In this document: positions 52,741 through 62,592 of the stretch, piece by piece
Position numbering within the stretch: position 1 is the first letter of the stretch
Layout of the letters: every line of letters begins with the position of its first letter
The notes under the pieces: model-generated
What the model was told of the DNA's origin: nothing
Database searches by the model: none
What the model saw: the letters and a program-made list of their open reading frames with translations, nothing else
Source of the DNA: Devosia submarina
GTDB taxonomy: Bacteria; Pseudomonadota; Alphaproteobacteria; Rhizobiales; Devosiaceae
Direction: 5' to 3'
Length of the DNA stretch: 64,000 bases
Assembly (NCBI RefSeq): GCF_003056345.1
Contig: NZ_PYWB01000014.1
Coordinates: 1-64,000 of the forward strand
Translations under genes and position numbers: made by a program

Positions 52741-53532
52741 CTAGAAATGCAACCCGCATGCTCGCCTTATTGCTATCTGCACAGGTGAAGGTGGCAGGGC
52801 AGGGTCGAACTCACCTACCCGCAGCAATGGCGGCTGCGCCATGAAGCGCGGCTTCTGTCCCCGATGCGGCTGCGCCGCATGCACCACAAATGGATGGCAT
52901 AGGTACACCGTCCCCGCAGGCCCTGTCGCCAGCACTTCCGGGCAGTGCGCCGTCGAGGCAAAGCCATCCGCCGCCAATTGCCCCAGCGTCAGCCCGGCCT
53001 CCCCATGTGGCAGGAGTTCGCGCGCAATCACAGCATGCGAGCCTTCCCGCAGCCGCGTCGGTGTATCTTCCGGCCCTACATCGGAGAACAGAAACAGCAT
53101 GAGCAGCGCGCGTCCGCGGCTTTGGACATTGATCCGCCACTGCATGAAGTCGGGATTGTCCGTCCCGAAGCTCATGTCCACATGCCAACCCGCATCGCCC
53201 GGATCGTCCGCCGACGGGAACCGCACGGGAAAGGAGCCAAGCCCCTGTGGCGCAACCCATCGTCCTTCACCCACCAGGGCATCATAGGCACCATGAAGCC
53301 GAGGCGTATTGGCCGCCTCCACAAAGACGGGCCCCGACATGAACGGCACCCGCACAACAGGCCTTATCCAGCCTTCCGGCGCATCGGGCGAAAGTCCCAT
53401 CGCCTTCCAGAGCTCATCGCGGCCGCGGTGGGCAAGATCGGCACCAAAGGCACCCTCCAGCCGCACAAAGCCGCACTCAATGAAATCCTCAACCTGAGCC
53501 GTGCTCAGGCCCGGTGAAACAACATCTGACAT
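52741..53532 (-). CDS. phytanoyl-CoA dioxygenase family protein
   Basis: The 263-residue product has the Fe(II)/2-oxoglutarate fold signs of PhyH: HVDMSFG (HxD, residues about 114-116), later CHPFVVHAAQPHRGQKPRFM with the distal His and Arg. It starts MSDVVSPGLSTAQVEDFIECG. The substrate cannot be told from sequence. It lies convergent with the NDUFAF6-like gene. Relatives act on small acids or amino-acid-like compounds. Confidence 0.85.
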   Translation of the reverse strand: MSDVVSPGLSTAQVEDFIECGFVRLEGAFGADLAHRGRDELWKAMGLSPDAPEGWIRPVVRVPFMSGPVFVEAANTPRLHGAYDALVGEGRWVAPQGLGSFPVRFPSADDPGDAGWHVDMSFGTDNPDFMQWRINVQSRGRALLMLFLFSDVGPEDTPTRLREGSHAVIARELLPHGEAGLTLGQLAADGFASTAHCPEVLATGPAGTVYLCHPFVVHAAQPHRGQKPRFMAQPPLLRVGEFDPALPPSPVQIAIRRACGLHF

Positions 53533-53853
53533 AGAAAATCTCCACTCATCCGCCTGCAGGCGGAGTGTTCAATCTGAGCGGCACCCAGTGCCGCAACGAC
53601 CGGGGTCGTTCAGACGAGCGGAAAGAAAACCGACATAAACATCATGCCCGAAAAGCTAGCGGAGGAGACAGGAAGGCGCAAGCACCAACCTGTCTGGAGT
53701 GCTCTCGGGAGCAAACCGGTCGAACGAGCAAGCCATGCCGCCAAGCTCCCTCAAGGTCCGGCACGACATTAGCAGTAGACCTCATGGTGAGCCTGTCGAA
53801 CCACGAGGTCGTGCCCCGTTCCCCAGACACGCACCCCCAGCGCCAAGCCTCCA
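53533..53853. repeat. 320-base gap holding a family A half element
   Basis: CCTCATGGTGAGCCTGTCGAACCACGAGGTCG lies at 53780-53811, identical over 26 bases with the copies at 29.7 and 46.9 kb. The rest of the gap has no gene that I can support. Confidence 0.7.
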
Positions 53854-54315
53854 TCAAACCCCAGGCGGCTCCGCAGTTATGAACTCGAACTCCAACCCCC
53901 GACACAGCGGCAGGTCAAACCCGTCCCTGAGTGAAACCTCCTGCTCCCCCGAAAAGAACAATACTACGTCATAAACAATCCCGCTCGGGTCCTTGGGCCC
54001 GAACCAGGCCCTGAAAGCCTGCGCCATGGCTGCGAAGAACCCGCTCGGTGGCGCCGGAGCCGGAATGCCCCTCACGCAAACAAACCAGCGCCTTGGCGAA
54101 AACACCGTCTCGCCCAGCGTCGTCATGGGCCGGGAAACGCGCACAAAGCCCGGATCGGCGTCGCGCTCCTGCACCACGCGCGCGGCCTCTATTTGGTAGC
54201 CATAGGGATAATCGCGCGCCTCGGGCGAATATTGCAGCGTGTTTGTGCCCGCATTATTGCTGGAGCACCCGACCAGCATGGCAGCCAATCCAAGCGAAAC
54301 AAATAGTCTCAACAT
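53854..54315 (-). CDS. hypothetical lipoprotein
   Basis: The 153-residue product has a signal peptide with lipobox (LGLAAMLVGC, Cys17). Mature part begins SSNNAGTNTLQYSPEARDY and includes GETVFSPRRWFVCVRG and IVYDVVLFFSGE. No family recognised beyond the lipoprotein signal. Likely outer-membrane anchored. The convergent REP element lies at its end. Confidence 0.7.
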   Translation of the reverse strand: MLRLFVSLGLAAMLVGCSSNNAGTNTLQYSPEARDYPYGYQIEAARVVQERDADPGFVRVSRPMTTLGETVFSPRRWFVCVRGIPAPAPPSGFFAAMAQAFRAWFGPKDPSGIVYDVVLFFSGEQEVSLRDGFDLPLCRGLEFEFITAEPPGV

Positions 54316-54407
54316 GCCGTCGCTCCTGCTCGCACGGCCGCCATCGCCCGGACCGGGCGTCGCTGCCCAAGGCCCTGGCGATCAGGCCAACCGATCAGTG
54401 GGAAAAG

Positions 54408-54716
54408 CTATTTGTCCGTCGGCCCAAGCGAATGGAGCCCGGCCTCATACATGCGAAGCGTTGCTTCGATGTCCTCAATATGAACGGCAAAGCCTCGGTC
54501 AACGGCTTCCAATTGCTGACGTAGAAAATCGCGCCTCGCCTGGAGCTCGAACTTCTCGCTCTCGAGCGCCATGATCGCCATGTAGACAAGGTCTCGATGT
54601 GCGGACAGACGCTGCACCAGCGGAGCCGTTTCTCCGATTGGGTCCTTGAACTCTGGTTTGCTATGTTGATTTTCGCCGTCAGCCGGCATAGTTTCAGTTG
54701 TGGCAAGTAAAGCCAT
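54408..54716 (-). CDS. small coiled-coil protein, unknown
   Basis: ATG at 54716 with GGAGGA upstream gives 102 residues. Residues 35-85 form a coiled coil (AHRDLVYMAIMALESEKFEL...RRDFLRQQLEAVDRGF). No family recognised. It stands between a lipoprotein gene and a thioesterase gene on the same strand, but with gaps of about 90 and 140 bases. Confidence 0.6.
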   Translation of the reverse strand: MALLATTETMPADGENQHSKPEFKDPIGETAPLVQRLSAHRDLVYMAIMALESEKFELQARRDFLRQQLEAVDRGFAVHIEDIEATLRMYEAGLHSLGPTDK

Positions 54717-54855
54717 ACGGTCCTCCACAAAACTTGCTAGAACGATCTAGGGGTACGTTCTGATCTTATTTGTGGATAACAACCGCGATTGCTGGAAACA
54801 CCAAGGATTTCCGGGCGTTAATCTAAACGCTAAAGGTAAATCGCAGAATAGCTTG

Positions 54856-55299
54856 CTATTCAGCGAAAGCCACGAATTCACCTTCAAACACACCAGCACG
54901 TTGTCCCGCGCATTCCAGCACGGCGCCCAGTTTGATCCGCCCGCGGCCGCGCCGCGTCAGCATGCGCATAAACGCGTCCCAAGCTGGAGCGTCTTCAAAC
55001 GAAGCGATTGCCGTGAAATCCCCGGCCATGGGCAGCAGATAGTCCATAGTACTGCGCTGAATAACCAGCCGGCTCGGCACGCCCGAGCTTACGAGCCGCA
55101 CATGCAGCAGTGACCAGGCGGCCAGCGTCGCCACCGACGCCGCGCTGCCGCCAAAAACCGTCTGGTGATGATTGATGTTGGGCGCAAGCGGCGCCTCCAG
55201 CGCCACGCGATTCCCCGCAACGCTCGCCACCCGCACGGCCATGGCCCGCGACAGCGGAATATGGTCGTGCAAGAAAGTTTCGAGCTCGGCTGCTGTCAT
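54856..55299 (-). CDS. YiiD C-terminal-type hotdog thioesterase
   Basis: The 147-residue product contains [23 protein letters not shown] near residue 41, with N-HxTxFGGS the active-site signature of the YiiD C-terminal/PaaI-like thioesterase domain. It overlaps the trmFO start by four bases at its own start codon, so the two form a unit with trmFO read first. Substrate unknown. Confidence 0.85.
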   Translation of the reverse strand: MTAAELETFLHDHIPLSRAMAVRVASVAGNRVALEAPLAPNINHHQTVFGGSAASVATLAAWSLLHVRLVSSGVPSRLVIQRSTMDYLLPMAGDFTAIASFEDAPAWDAFMRMLTRRGRGRIKLGAVLECAGQRAGVFEGEFVAFAE

Positions 55300-56675
55300 G
55301 CCCAGGCCTGGAGATCCTCCAGCGCCCGTCCGGTGATCGCCCTGCGCTTGGCTATGGTCTTGTCATTGCCCCGCCAGCGGCCCACCCCTTCGGGCTTTAC
55401 AACGCTGACTTCTGGGAACAGCCCGAAATTGACGTTCATCGGCTGGAAGCTCCGCGCCCCGCTGTATCCCTCGGCTTCGATGTGCCCGCCAGTGATATGC
55501 GCCACCAGCGCACCCAGAGCCGTCGTGATCGGCGGCGTCGGCATCGGTTCACCCCTTGCGTCCGCTGCCGCGAGGCGCCCGGTGATCAGCCCGATGGCAG
55601 CACTTTCCACATAGCCTTCCACACCCGTCACCTGGCCGGCAAAACGGATCCGCGGATCGGCCTTGAGCCTGAGATCTGGCCCCAGCACCTTGGGCGAGTT
55701 GAGGAACGTATTCCGGTGCAAGCCGCCAAGCCGTGCAAACTGCGCGTTCTCCAGGCCGGGGATCATGCGGAAGATTTCCGCCTGGATGCCGTAGCGCATC
55801 TTGGTCTGGAACCCGACCATGTTCCAGAGTGTCCCCAGTGCATTGTCCTGCCGCAGCTGCACAATGGCATAGGGCTTGACGGTTGGGTTGCGCGGATTGG
55901 TTAGCCCCACCGGCTTCATCGGCCCATGGCGCAGCGTTTCCACACCGCGCTCCGCCATCACCTCGATGGGCAGGCAGCCGTCAAAATACGGCACCTTTTC
56001 CCAGTCCTTGAACTCATGCAGCGGCGCGGTCTTCAGCGCCTCCACGAAGGCCATGTACTGGTCCTTGTCCATGGGGCAGTTGAGGTAGTCCGCGCCCGTA
56101 CCGCCAGGGCCGGCCTTGTCATAGCGCGACTGCGCCCAGACAATGTCCATGTTGATGCTGTCGCGGTGAACGATCGGCGCGATCGCATCAAAGAACGCCA
56201 GCGCATCCTCGCCCGTTACCTGCAGGATTGCTTCGGCAAGGGCAGGGGAGGTCAGTGGCCCCGTGGCAATGATCACATTGTCCCATTCCGGCGGCGGCAA
56301 ACCGGGGACTTCCTCGCGCATGATCGAAATATTCGGGTGGTTCTCGATGGCGCGGGTCACTTCGGCCGAAAAGCCGTGGCGATCCACCGCCAGCGCACCG
56401 CCAGCCGGCAGCTTGTGCTGGTCGGCCGCCCGCATGATCAGCGAACCGCAGCGCCGCATTTCTTCGTGCAGCAGTCCAACGGCATTTTGCTCATGATCGT
56501 CCGAGCGGAAGCTGTTGGAGCACACGAGCTCCGCCAGGCTATCGGTCTGGTGCGCATCGGTTGCGCGTACTGGACGCATTTCGTGGAGAATGACTTGGGC
56601 GCCAGCCTCGGCCGCCTGCCAGGCAGCTTCGGAGCCGGCCAGGCCCCCGCCAATAATATGTATGGGATTTCGCAT
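55296..56675 (-). CDS. trmFO: methylenetetrahydrofolate-tRNA uracil-5-methyltransferase (TrmFO)
   Basis: The 459-residue flavoprotein begins [20 protein letters not shown] (dinucleotide-binding GGGLAGSE), then [11 protein letters not shown] near residue 50 with the catalytic-type Cys region, and the C-terminal [18 protein letters not shown]. It makes ribothymidine-54 in tRNA using folate and FADH2, an alternative to TrmA. Size is standard. The following thioesterase gene is coupled. Confidence 0.96.
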   Translation of the reverse strand: MRNPIHIIGGGLAGSEAAWQAAEAGAQVILHEMRPVRATDAHQTDSLAELVCSNSFRSDDHEQNAVGLLHEEMRRCGSLIMRAADQHKLPAGGALAVDRHGFSAEVTRAIENHPNISIMREEVPGLPPPEWDNVIIATGPLTSPALAEAILQVTGEDALAFFDAIAPIVHRDSINMDIVWAQSRYDKAGPGGTGADYLNCPMDKDQYMAFVEALKTAPLHEFKDWEKVPYFDGCLPIEVMAERGVETLRHGPMKPVGLTNPRNPTVKPYAIVQLRQDNALGTLWNMVGFQTKMRYGIQAEIFRMIPGLENAQFARLGGLHRNTFLNSPKVLGPDLRLKADPRIRFAGQVTGVEGYVESAAIGLITGRLAAADARGEPMPTPPITTALGALVAHITGGHIEAEGYSGARSFQPMNVNFGLFPEVSVVKPEGVGRWRGNDKTIAKRRAITGRALEDLQAWA

Positions 56676-56719
56676 GACGGGCAGATACCAAGCCCGCCAT
56701 GCAGAGGCAATGCAATCCT

Positions 56720-57280
56720 TTAGGCTGCGCGCTTCTGGTGCAGCCCCTCCAGCACTTCTTCGATGATCTTGTCACAGAATGCCGGCAGATCGTCCGGCTT
56801 GCGGCTGGTCACCAGCCCCTGGTCCGAAACAACCGGGCTGTCTTCCCATTTGCCGCCCGCATTTATCACATCCGTCTTGATTGAGTTGTAAGACGTAACG
56901 CGGCGATCCATAAGGATCCCCGTTTCGATCAGCAGCCATGGCGCATGGCAAACCGCAGCCACCACCTTCTTTTGGGTCCAGAACGCCTTGATCAACTCGA
57001 GCACTTTGGGCTCGACCCGCAACAGGTCCGGATTGATCTGCCCGCCCGGCAACACGATCGCGTCATAGCTGTCCGCCGAAACCTGATCGATGGTTTTGTC
57101 GACCGGAACACTGCTGCCCCAATCGTCCTTGTCCCAACCTTTGATCTCGCCGGCTTCAAGCGAGACCACATGCACATCTGCACCGGCCTCGCGCAAGGTG
57201 TTGAGCGGCACCTCCAGCTCTGATTGCTCGAAGCCGTTCGTTGCGACGATAGCGATGGATTTCCCTGATAGTTTTGACAT
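56720..57280 (-). CDS. DJ-1/PfpI family protein
   Basis: The 186-residue product shows [20 protein letters not shown] and [15 protein letters not shown], then the nucleophile elbow [10 protein letters not shown] with Cys. It is of the PfpI/YhbO class (deglycase or stress protein). Starts MSKLSGKS after AAGGAGTCAAAC. It lies 44 bases ahead of trmFO on the opposite side of its start, i.e. upstream on the same strand. Confidence 0.9.
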   Translation of the reverse strand: MSKLSGKSIAIVATNGFEQSELEVPLNTLREAGADVHVVSLEAGEIKGWDKDDWGSSVPVDKTIDQVSADSYDAIVLPGGQINPDLLRVEPKVLELIKAFWTQKKVVAAVCHAPWLLIETGILMDRRVTSYNSIKTDVINAGGKWEDSPVVSDQGLVTSRKPDDLPAFCDKIIEEVLEGLHQKRAA

Positions 57281-57402
57281 GTTTGACTCCTTTGATCTGT
57301 TGTGACCAACGAAGGCGGAGTCGGGCCAGTTCCAGCCCTCAACGGTAACAGTCTGTTAACGCGAAGCACCCAGCGGTGACACAAGCGGTGTCAGCAGGCG
57401 CC

Positions 57403-57441
57403 AAAAGCAAAACACCCGCATCTCAAAGAGAAGCGGGTGTT
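57403..57441 (-). terminator. terminator of the first DUF1127 gene
   Basis: On the minus strand AACACCCGC, a 13-base loop and GCGGGTGTT are followed by TTGCTTTTGG. It lies 37 bases after the stop of the small DUF1127 gene. Confidence 0.75.
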
Positions 57442-57477
57442 CGGTCTGCGTATTCCGAATTGCTGGCGAAGTATAAC

Positions 57478-57627
57478 TTAGAGGCCAGCAGCATGGTCGC
57501 GCGCGATGCGATTGATGTCGGTGCGCGAAATGCCCAAATCGTTGAGCTGGCGATTGTCCAGAGCGGCAAGCTCACGAACGGTTTGCTGGTACGCAGCCCA
57601 CTTCTTGAAGGTTTTACGGATGTCCAT
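57478..57627 (-). CDS. DUF1127 small protein
   Basis: The gene encodes 49 residues, MDIRKTFKKWAAYQQTVREL, then ALDNRQLNDLGISRTDINRI, the classical DUF1127 pattern (LxxLxDRxLxDIGLxRxxI). AGGAGAG precedes the ATG. Such Arg-rich peptides are often RNA-binding or phosphate-responsive regulators in alphaproteobacteria. It has its own terminator. A second, divergent DUF1127-like ORF lies upstream. Confidence 0.88.
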   Translation of the reverse strand: MDIRKTFKKWAAYQQTVRELAALDNRQLNDLGISRTDINRIARDHAAGL

Positions 57628-57813
57628 TTGGTCTCTCCTGCTTGTTTACGAGTTCATATTTAGGGCAGGGCCACAAAGATGAGCAGATGGTCTTTGGTCA
57701 AACTAGCCATGCAATCAGTGCGGGGCTTTAACTAGTCGTGTTCATCTCTGATTCAGGAAGATGGCAAGCCTTGGCCAAACCTATGGCTTCGGCGCGGCTC
57801 AAGCGCACTGGTT

Positions 57814-57966
57814 CTACCGGTCAAACAGGGACTGGGTCATTTTCTTGAAGTCGGGACCAGAAATCCCCAGGAAATCCGCCTCTTTGGTCGAAGGGACATC
57901 CATCTCTCGCAAGGTTTGGCGGATATCAACGAGGCGCTTCACACGCCATACTGCACGCACAAACAT
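57814..57966 (-). CDS. second DUF1127-like small protein
   Basis: Start at the ATG preceded by GGAGA gives 50 residues: MFVRAVWRVKRLVDIRQTLR then FLGISGPDFKKMTQ. It keeps the basic N-terminus and the LGI...F/I end of DUF1127 but with changed central residues (DVPSTKEAD). It lies 186 bases upstream of the canonical copy on the same strand, so it may be an old duplicate with changed role. Confidence 0.65.
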   Translation of the reverse strand: MFVRAVWRVKRLVDIRQTLREMDVPSTKEADFLGISGPDFKKMTQSLFDR

Positions 57967-58144
57967 CGGCTTTTCTCCACACGGATAAAGGATGAAACGC
58001 ACCATGAGCCAATGCCAAGCGCTTCGCCATTCCACCAAGCACACGAGCATCATGCGCTTGCTGCATGGCTAATTTCACGTGATTGTTGTGTCTGTTGTGG
58101 CATGCTTCAAGCGTCCTATGCCTTGCACAAGGAGGATTCACCGC

Positions 58145-58642
58145 ATGCTGACTTTGCCGCAAGTCTTTGATCGAGAAGAACAATCCTACGCTTTCGTCAC
58201 CTTCACCGTCCGCATGAACGAGATGCAGAAGCCCGCCGAACAAGGCTTTCCGCTACTGTTCCAGACTCTTGAGCAACAAGGCATCACCCCGATCGGCGCC
58301 CCGTTCTACAACTACCGCCGCATCAACATGGCCGAAACCCTTGACGTTGAAGCCGGAATTCCCGTCTCCCATCAGGGACAGGAGACAGGCGCAGTGAGGT
58401 TCGGTACCTTGCCTGCAGGTCGCTTTGTTGGCCTCACCTGGCATGGCCACCCCGACAAACTTGAACCGGTCACGGGCTTGCTGATCGGCTGGACCCACCA
58501 GACGCAAACTCCTCTGGATATGGAAGAATTACCCGACGGCGATCATTTCGCCTGCCGGCTGGAAATCTACGAAACCGACCCGGACGATGAGCCTGACATG
58601 GAAAAATGGGTGACGCACCTGGCCTTCAAGCTGAAGGACTAA
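58145..58642 (+). CDS. GyrI-like small-molecule-binding domain protein
   Basis: AAGGAGG precedes the ATG. The 165-residue product resembles the AraC-effector/GyrI-like fold: SYAFVTFTVRMNEM near 14, IGAPFYNYRRINMAET and later AGRFVGLTWHGHPDKL and CRLEIYETDPDDEPDMEKW. No DNA-binding part is present. Stand-alone GyrI domains bind hydrophobic drugs or hydrolyse cyclopropanoid toxins. It ends overlapping the convergent aat gene by 17 bases. Confidence 0.8.
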   Translation: MLTLPQVFDREEQSYAFVTFTVRMNEMQKPAEQGFPLLFQTLEQQGITPIGAPFYNYRRINMAETLDVEAGIPVSHQGQETGAVRFGTLPAGRFVGLTWHGHPDKLEPVTGLLIGWTHQTQTPLDMEELPDGDHFACRLEIYETDPDDEPDMEKWVTHLAFKLKD

Positions 58643-59273
58643 GCTGCATTCTGTCCCAGGCCCGCCAGTCTCCGTCCACCTCGAGAGCCTCGGCAAGCCG
58701 CTCTTCATAAAGGGCGCGCGGAATTTCTATCCCCCCGAGCGAAGCCAGATGGTCGGTGACAAATTGAGTGTCGAGCAGGGTGAACCCGCCGGCATTGAGC
58801 CGCTCCACAAGATGTGCCATGGCCATCTTGCTGGCATTCGAACGCCTGTGAAACATGGATTCTCCAAAGAACGCACCGCCGATCGCCAAACCATAAAGGC
58901 CGCCGACGAGATCGGGTCCGTCCCAGACCTCAACCGTATGGGCCACACCCCGCCGGAACAATTCCCCATACACGGAGCGGATGGTACGATTGATCCAGGT
59001 CGAATTCCTGTCCTGGCCCACTGTCGCGCAACCCTCGATAATGGCCTCGAAGTCGGTGTCGACCTTTATGGTGAAAGGGGATTTTCGGATGGCCTTTCTG
59101 AGGCTCGTGGACAGGCGAAATGCGTCAAGGGGGATAACTCCACGCATTTCCGGGCTAACCCAGAACAAATCTTCGTCCTGGGCATCCTCGGCCATCGGAA
59201 AAATGCCCGCGCGATAAGCCCGGACAATAAGTTCGGGCGTGATGTCGACGTCAAAGGGGCTGCGCTTTGCCAT
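58626..59273 (-). CDS. aat: leucyl/phenylalanyl-tRNA-protein transferase
   Basis: The start MAKRSPFDVDITPELIVRAY gives 215 residues. AGIFPMAEDAQDEDLFWVSP and ESMFHRRSNASKMAMAHLVE are diagnostic for Aat, as is FTLLDTQFVTDHLASLGGIE. It adds Leu/Phe to proteins with basic N-termini (N-end rule). An in-frame upstream Met at 59351 is less likely. It lies downstream of accC on the same strand. Confidence 0.95.
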   Translation of the reverse strand: MAKRSPFDVDITPELIVRAYRAGIFPMAEDAQDEDLFWVSPEMRGVIPLDAFRLSTSLRKAIRKSPFTIKVDTDFEAIIEGCATVGQDRNSTWINRTIRSVYGELFRRGVAHTVEVWDGPDLVGGLYGLAIGGAFFGESMFHRRSNASKMAMAHLVERLNAGGFTLLDTQFVTDHLASLGGIEIPRALYEERLAEALEVDGDWRAWDRMQLSPSA

Positions 59274-59319
59274 GCTGAAACTTACTGAAGCAAAAGGGGC
59301 GCAGTGCGCCCCTTCCGGA

Positions 59320-60666
59320 TCAAACCTTGTTCTCGGCCAGGTATTTCTCAAGCCAGTGAATATCGTAATTGCCTGCCAGGATGTCAGGCTCGCGGATCAG
59401 GCGTTGGAACAATGGCAAGGTCGTCTTGATACCGTCGACCACGAACTCATCGATCGCCCGGCGCAAACGCTGCAGGCATTCGTCGCGTGTGCGCCCATAG
59501 ACGATCAACTTGCCAATCAGCGAGTCGTAGTACGGGGGGATTTTGTAGCCTTGGTAGACCGCTGAGTCGACGCGCACCCCAACACCACCGGCAGGATGGT
59601 AGAAAGTGATCGTGCCCGGCGACGGCGCAAAACTTTGCGGATCCTCGGCATTGATGCGCACTTCAATGGCATGACCATAAAAGCTCACATCGGACTGCTG
59701 CATGGAGAGCTTTTCGCCCGACGCGACACGGATCTGCTCGTAAACGATGTCCACGCCCGTAATGCGCTCCGTAACGGGATGCTCCACCTGTAGGCGCGTG
59801 TTCATCTCGATGAAGTAGAACTCGCCGTTTTCATAAAGAAACTCGATGGTTCCAGCGCCCGAATAGCTGAGCTTGCGCATGGCCGCGGCGCAGATCTCAC
59901 CGATCCTGTCGCGCTCTTCCGGCTTGATGGTCGGCCCGCCAGCTTCTTCCCAAACCTTCTGGTGACGCCGCTGCAGCGAGCAGTCGCGTACACCCAGATG
60001 CACGGCATTGCCCTGTCCATCCCCGAGCACCTGCACCTCGATGTGGCGCGGCTTGCCCAAATACTTTTCCATGTAGACGGAATCATTGCCGAACGCAGCC
60101 TTGGCTTCCGAGCGCGCGGTGGACCACGCCACCAACACATCGTCTTCGCTCTGGGCAACCTTCATGCCGCGGCCACCGCCGCCAGCCGTTGCCTTGATAA
60201 GGACGGGATAGCCGATTTGCCGCGCCGTGCTCAGCGCTTCTTGTTCCGTTTCAACGGCTCCAGCCGAACCCGGAACCACCGGAATACCAAGCTCCACGGC
60301 CGTTTTCTTAGCCGTGATCTTGTCGCCCATGATCTCGATATGATGCGAGGAAGGCCCGATAAAGGTGATCTTGTGCTCGGTCAGAATCTTTGCAAACCGG
60401 GCATTCTCGGACAGAAACCCATAGCCTGGATGCACTGCATCGGCGCCGGTGATTTCGCACGCCGCCATGATCGACGGGATGTTGAGATAGCTGTCCTTGG
60501 CCGAGGGCGGGCCAATGCAGACGCTCTCATCGGCTAGCCGCACATGCATGGCGTTGGCGTCGGCCGTCGAGTGCACGGCAACAGTTTGAATGCCAAGCTC
60601 TTTGCAGGCGCGCAGGATGCGCAAAGCGATTTCGCCGCGATTGGCGATCAGGACCTTCTGGAACAT
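59320..60666 (-). CDS. accC: acetyl-CoA carboxylase, biotin carboxylase subunit
   Basis: The 448-residue product starts MFQKVLIANRGEIALRILRA and has the ATP-grasp GGGGRGMKVAQ near 164, HIEVQVLGDGQGNAVHLGVR and the ERFSVQ... end with EMNTRLQVEHPVTE. It carboxylates biotin on AccB. It lies 11 bases after accB on the same strand. Confidence 0.98.
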   Translation of the reverse strand: MFQKVLIANRGEIALRILRACKELGIQTVAVHSTADANAMHVRLADESVCIGPPSAKDSYLNIPSIMAACEITGADAVHPGYGFLSENARFAKILTEHKITFIGPSSHHIEIMGDKITAKKTAVELGIPVVPGSAGAVETEQEALSTARQIGYPVLIKATAGGGGRGMKVAQSEDDVLVAWSTARSEAKAAFGNDSVYMEKYLGKPRHIEVQVLGDGQGNAVHLGVRDCSLQRRHQKVWEEAGGPTIKPEERDRIGEICAAAMRKLSYSGAGTIEFLYENGEFYFIEMNTRLQVEHPVTERITGVDIVYEQIRVASGEKLSMQQSDVSFYGHAIEVRINAEDPQSFAPSPGTITFYHPAGGVGVRVDSAVYQGYKIPPYYDSLIGKLIVYGRTRDECLQRLRRAIDEFVVDGIKTTLPLFQRLIREPDILAGNYDIHWLEKYLAENKV

Positions 60667-60677
60667 GAAGTTCCCCC

Positions 60678-61172
60678 TTACTCGATGACGACGAGCGGCT
60701 CGCCGTATTCCACCGGCTGGGCATCCTGGACAAGAATGCGGGTGATCGTGCCCGAACGATGGGCCGGGATCTGGTTCATCGTCTTCATGGCCTCGATGAT
60801 CAGCACGGTCTGGCCCTCGCTGACCTTGGTGCCGACTTCAACAAAGGCGGGCTTGCCCGGTTCGGGCGAGCGATAAGCCGTGCCCACCATCGGCGAGGTG
60901 AGCGTTCCGGGATTGCTTGCCAGATCCTCTGGGCTCGCTGCGGCTGCAGCAGGCACGGAGCCAGCCGGAGCAATGGAAGCGGGAGCCGCATGCTGCGGGG
61001 CCTGGATGTATTGTGGTGCAGCCGCGTAGGAAACGTTCTCGCTGGGATAGGAGCGCGTTACGCGAACCCGGAAATCCTCTTGCTCGATTTCGATCTCGGC
61101 GAGATTTTCCTTGTTGAGCAGTTCGGCGATGGCCCTGATCAGGTCCTGGTCCACTTGCGATGACTTCGTCAT
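60678..61172 (-). CDS. accB: acetyl-CoA carboxylase biotin carboxyl carrier protein
   Basis: The start at [18 protein letters not shown] gives 164 residues. A coiled N-terminal part, an Ala/Pro linker, and the biotinyl domain follow, with Lys in [11 protein letters not shown] (EAMKM-type; here T follows K, unlike the canonical MKM, so the last Met is shifted). It carries biotin between AccC and the transcarboxylase. Length is typical. Confidence 0.95.
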   Translation of the reverse strand: MTKSSQVDQDLIRAIAELLNKENLAEIEIEQEDFRVRVTRSYPSENVSYAAAPQYIQAPQHAAPASIAPAGSVPAAAAASPEDLASNPGTLTSPMVGTAYRSPEPGKPAFVEVGTKVSEGQTVLIIEAMKTMNQIPAHRSGTITRILVQDAQPVEYGEPLVVIE

Positions 61173-61206
61173 TCTTATTGGTCTCCCGCGCGCTACGCGT
61201 TGTTCG

Positions 61207-61644
61207 TTATGAAAGCTTCTCGGCAAGGGCCATCAGGGACAATCTATACCCTGCAATGCCAAAGCCGCAAATGACACCAACTGCAACGGCCGAGACATAG
61301 GAATGGTGCCGAAACGGTTCACGTTGATGGATATTTGAAAGGTGCACTTCCGCCACGGGCAGGCCGACGGCCTTGAGCGCGTCGTGAATGGCGACAGAAG
61401 TATGGGAATAAGCAGCCGGATTGATCAGTATGGCGTCGGCGCTTGATTGCGCCTCCTGAATCCAGGTCACTAGCTCCCCTTCATGGTTGGACTGGCGGAA
61501 ATCGATCGAAAGCCCAAGCTCCTGGCCCGTTGTCTCGCAAAGGGCCTGCACATCGCCAAGCGTATGGGCGCCGTATATACCGGGCTCTCTGGTGCCCAGC
61601 ATGTTCAGGTTCGGACCATTGAGGACTAGAATGCGCTTCGCCAT
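61207..61644 (-). CDS. aroQ: 3-dehydroquinate dehydratase, type II
   Basis: The start [20 protein letters not shown] gives 145 residues. [16 protein letters not shown] (catalytic Arg and Tyr), [34 protein letters not shown] and [15 protein letters not shown] (catalytic His) are all present. It acts in the shikimate pathway. It is upstream of accB on the same strand with 34 bases between. Confidence 0.97.
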   Translation of the reverse strand: MAKRILVLNGPNLNMLGTREPGIYGAHTLGDVQALCETTGQELGLSIDFRQSNHEGELVTWIQEAQSSADAILINPAAYSHTSVAIHDALKAVGLPVAEVHLSNIHQREPFRHHSYVSAVAVGVICGFGIAGYRLSLMALAEKLS

Positions 61645-61725
61645 GATCTCTGCCTTGTGCACCTGTCGCTTGGACAGGCGCAAGCCGGGTTATACGAAAT
61701 GCACCAAAAAGGCAAAATCTGCGGC

Positions 61726-62592
61726 TCAGCCCTCGCATTCCGTTTCGCCGCACGCCCGCATATTGGCAATGCGTGCACGCAGCTCATCAACCCCAATGGC
61801 GCCGGGTATGATCTCGTTGCCGATGATGTAAGTGGGCGTTCCGGTGATGTTGAGAGCCCGAGCGATCTCGTATGACGACTGGATCGATTGGGCAACAGCC
61901 TCTGTCCCCATCTCCAGCTCAAGGCTGACGGGGCTCAGCCCCAGATCGGCCGCCGCCTTCAGCGCGGCAGCCTTATCCACCTGGCCCCGGCTGGTGAACA
62001 GCGCCTCATGGAAGCTCCAGTAATCGACATCAGCTTCGCCAACCAGAACAGCCACGCGAGCAGCGTCTATTGATTCGTTGGAAAGGATCGGAAATTCCTT
62101 GAGCACCACTCGCAGGTTTGGATCTTCCGCCAGAAGTGACGCCATGTCGGGCAGGGCAGTGCGGCAATAGCCGCAATTGTAATCGAAGAACTCGACAAGC
62201 GTGACATCGCCTTCAGGATTGCCAAGGACGACTTGCCTGGGATCGTTGAAGATCTTGTCCCGCATCGACGCAATGGCCGTGCTCGCGGCTGAGCGTTCCT
62301 CGGCCTGCAAGGTGCTATCGAGAGCAATGGACATGCGCTGCAGGATCTTAGGGTCGCCCATTAAATAAGATTCGATCAGCGGATTAAGTTGTTCCGGATC
62401 GATCTCGGCAACAGTCGTTGCGGGCGGAGCAGCTGCGGCGAGCTTGGCATCATAATCAGAGATTGCCTGGTCGATCATGGCTTGCACGCTAGCATTGTCG
62501 AGCCCTGGTGCGGGCCTGTCGACGGTGGCGTAACCTAATCCCCCGGCAAGAATGCCGGCTAGTCCAACAAGGGCAAGTGTTACGCGGGACAT
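61726..62592 (-). CDS. DsbA-family thioredoxin-like protein
   Basis: The 288-residue product has an N-terminal signal-anchor (ALVGLAGILAGGLGYATV), a helical region, and a thioredoxin domain with CGYC (NCGYCRTALP, about residues 144-153) and cis-Pro in GTPTYIIGN. It ends with CGETECEG, an additional CxxxxC. It probably oxidises or isomerises disulfides in the periplasm. It lies upstream of aroQ by 81 bases on the same strand. Confidence 0.9.
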   Translation of the reverse strand: MSRVTLALVGLAGILAGGLGYATVDRPAPGLDNASVQAMIDQAISDYDAKLAAAAPPATTVAEIDPEQLNPLIESYLMGDPKILQRMSIALDSTLQAEERSAASTAIASMRDKIFNDPRQVVLGNPEGDVTLVEFFDYNCGYCRTALPDMASLLAEDPNLRVVLKEFPILSNESIDAARVAVLVGEADVDYWSFHEALFTSRGQVDKAAALKAAADLGLSPVSLELEMGTEAVAQSIQSSYEIARALNITGTPTYIIGNEIIPGAIGVDELRARIANMRACGETECEG

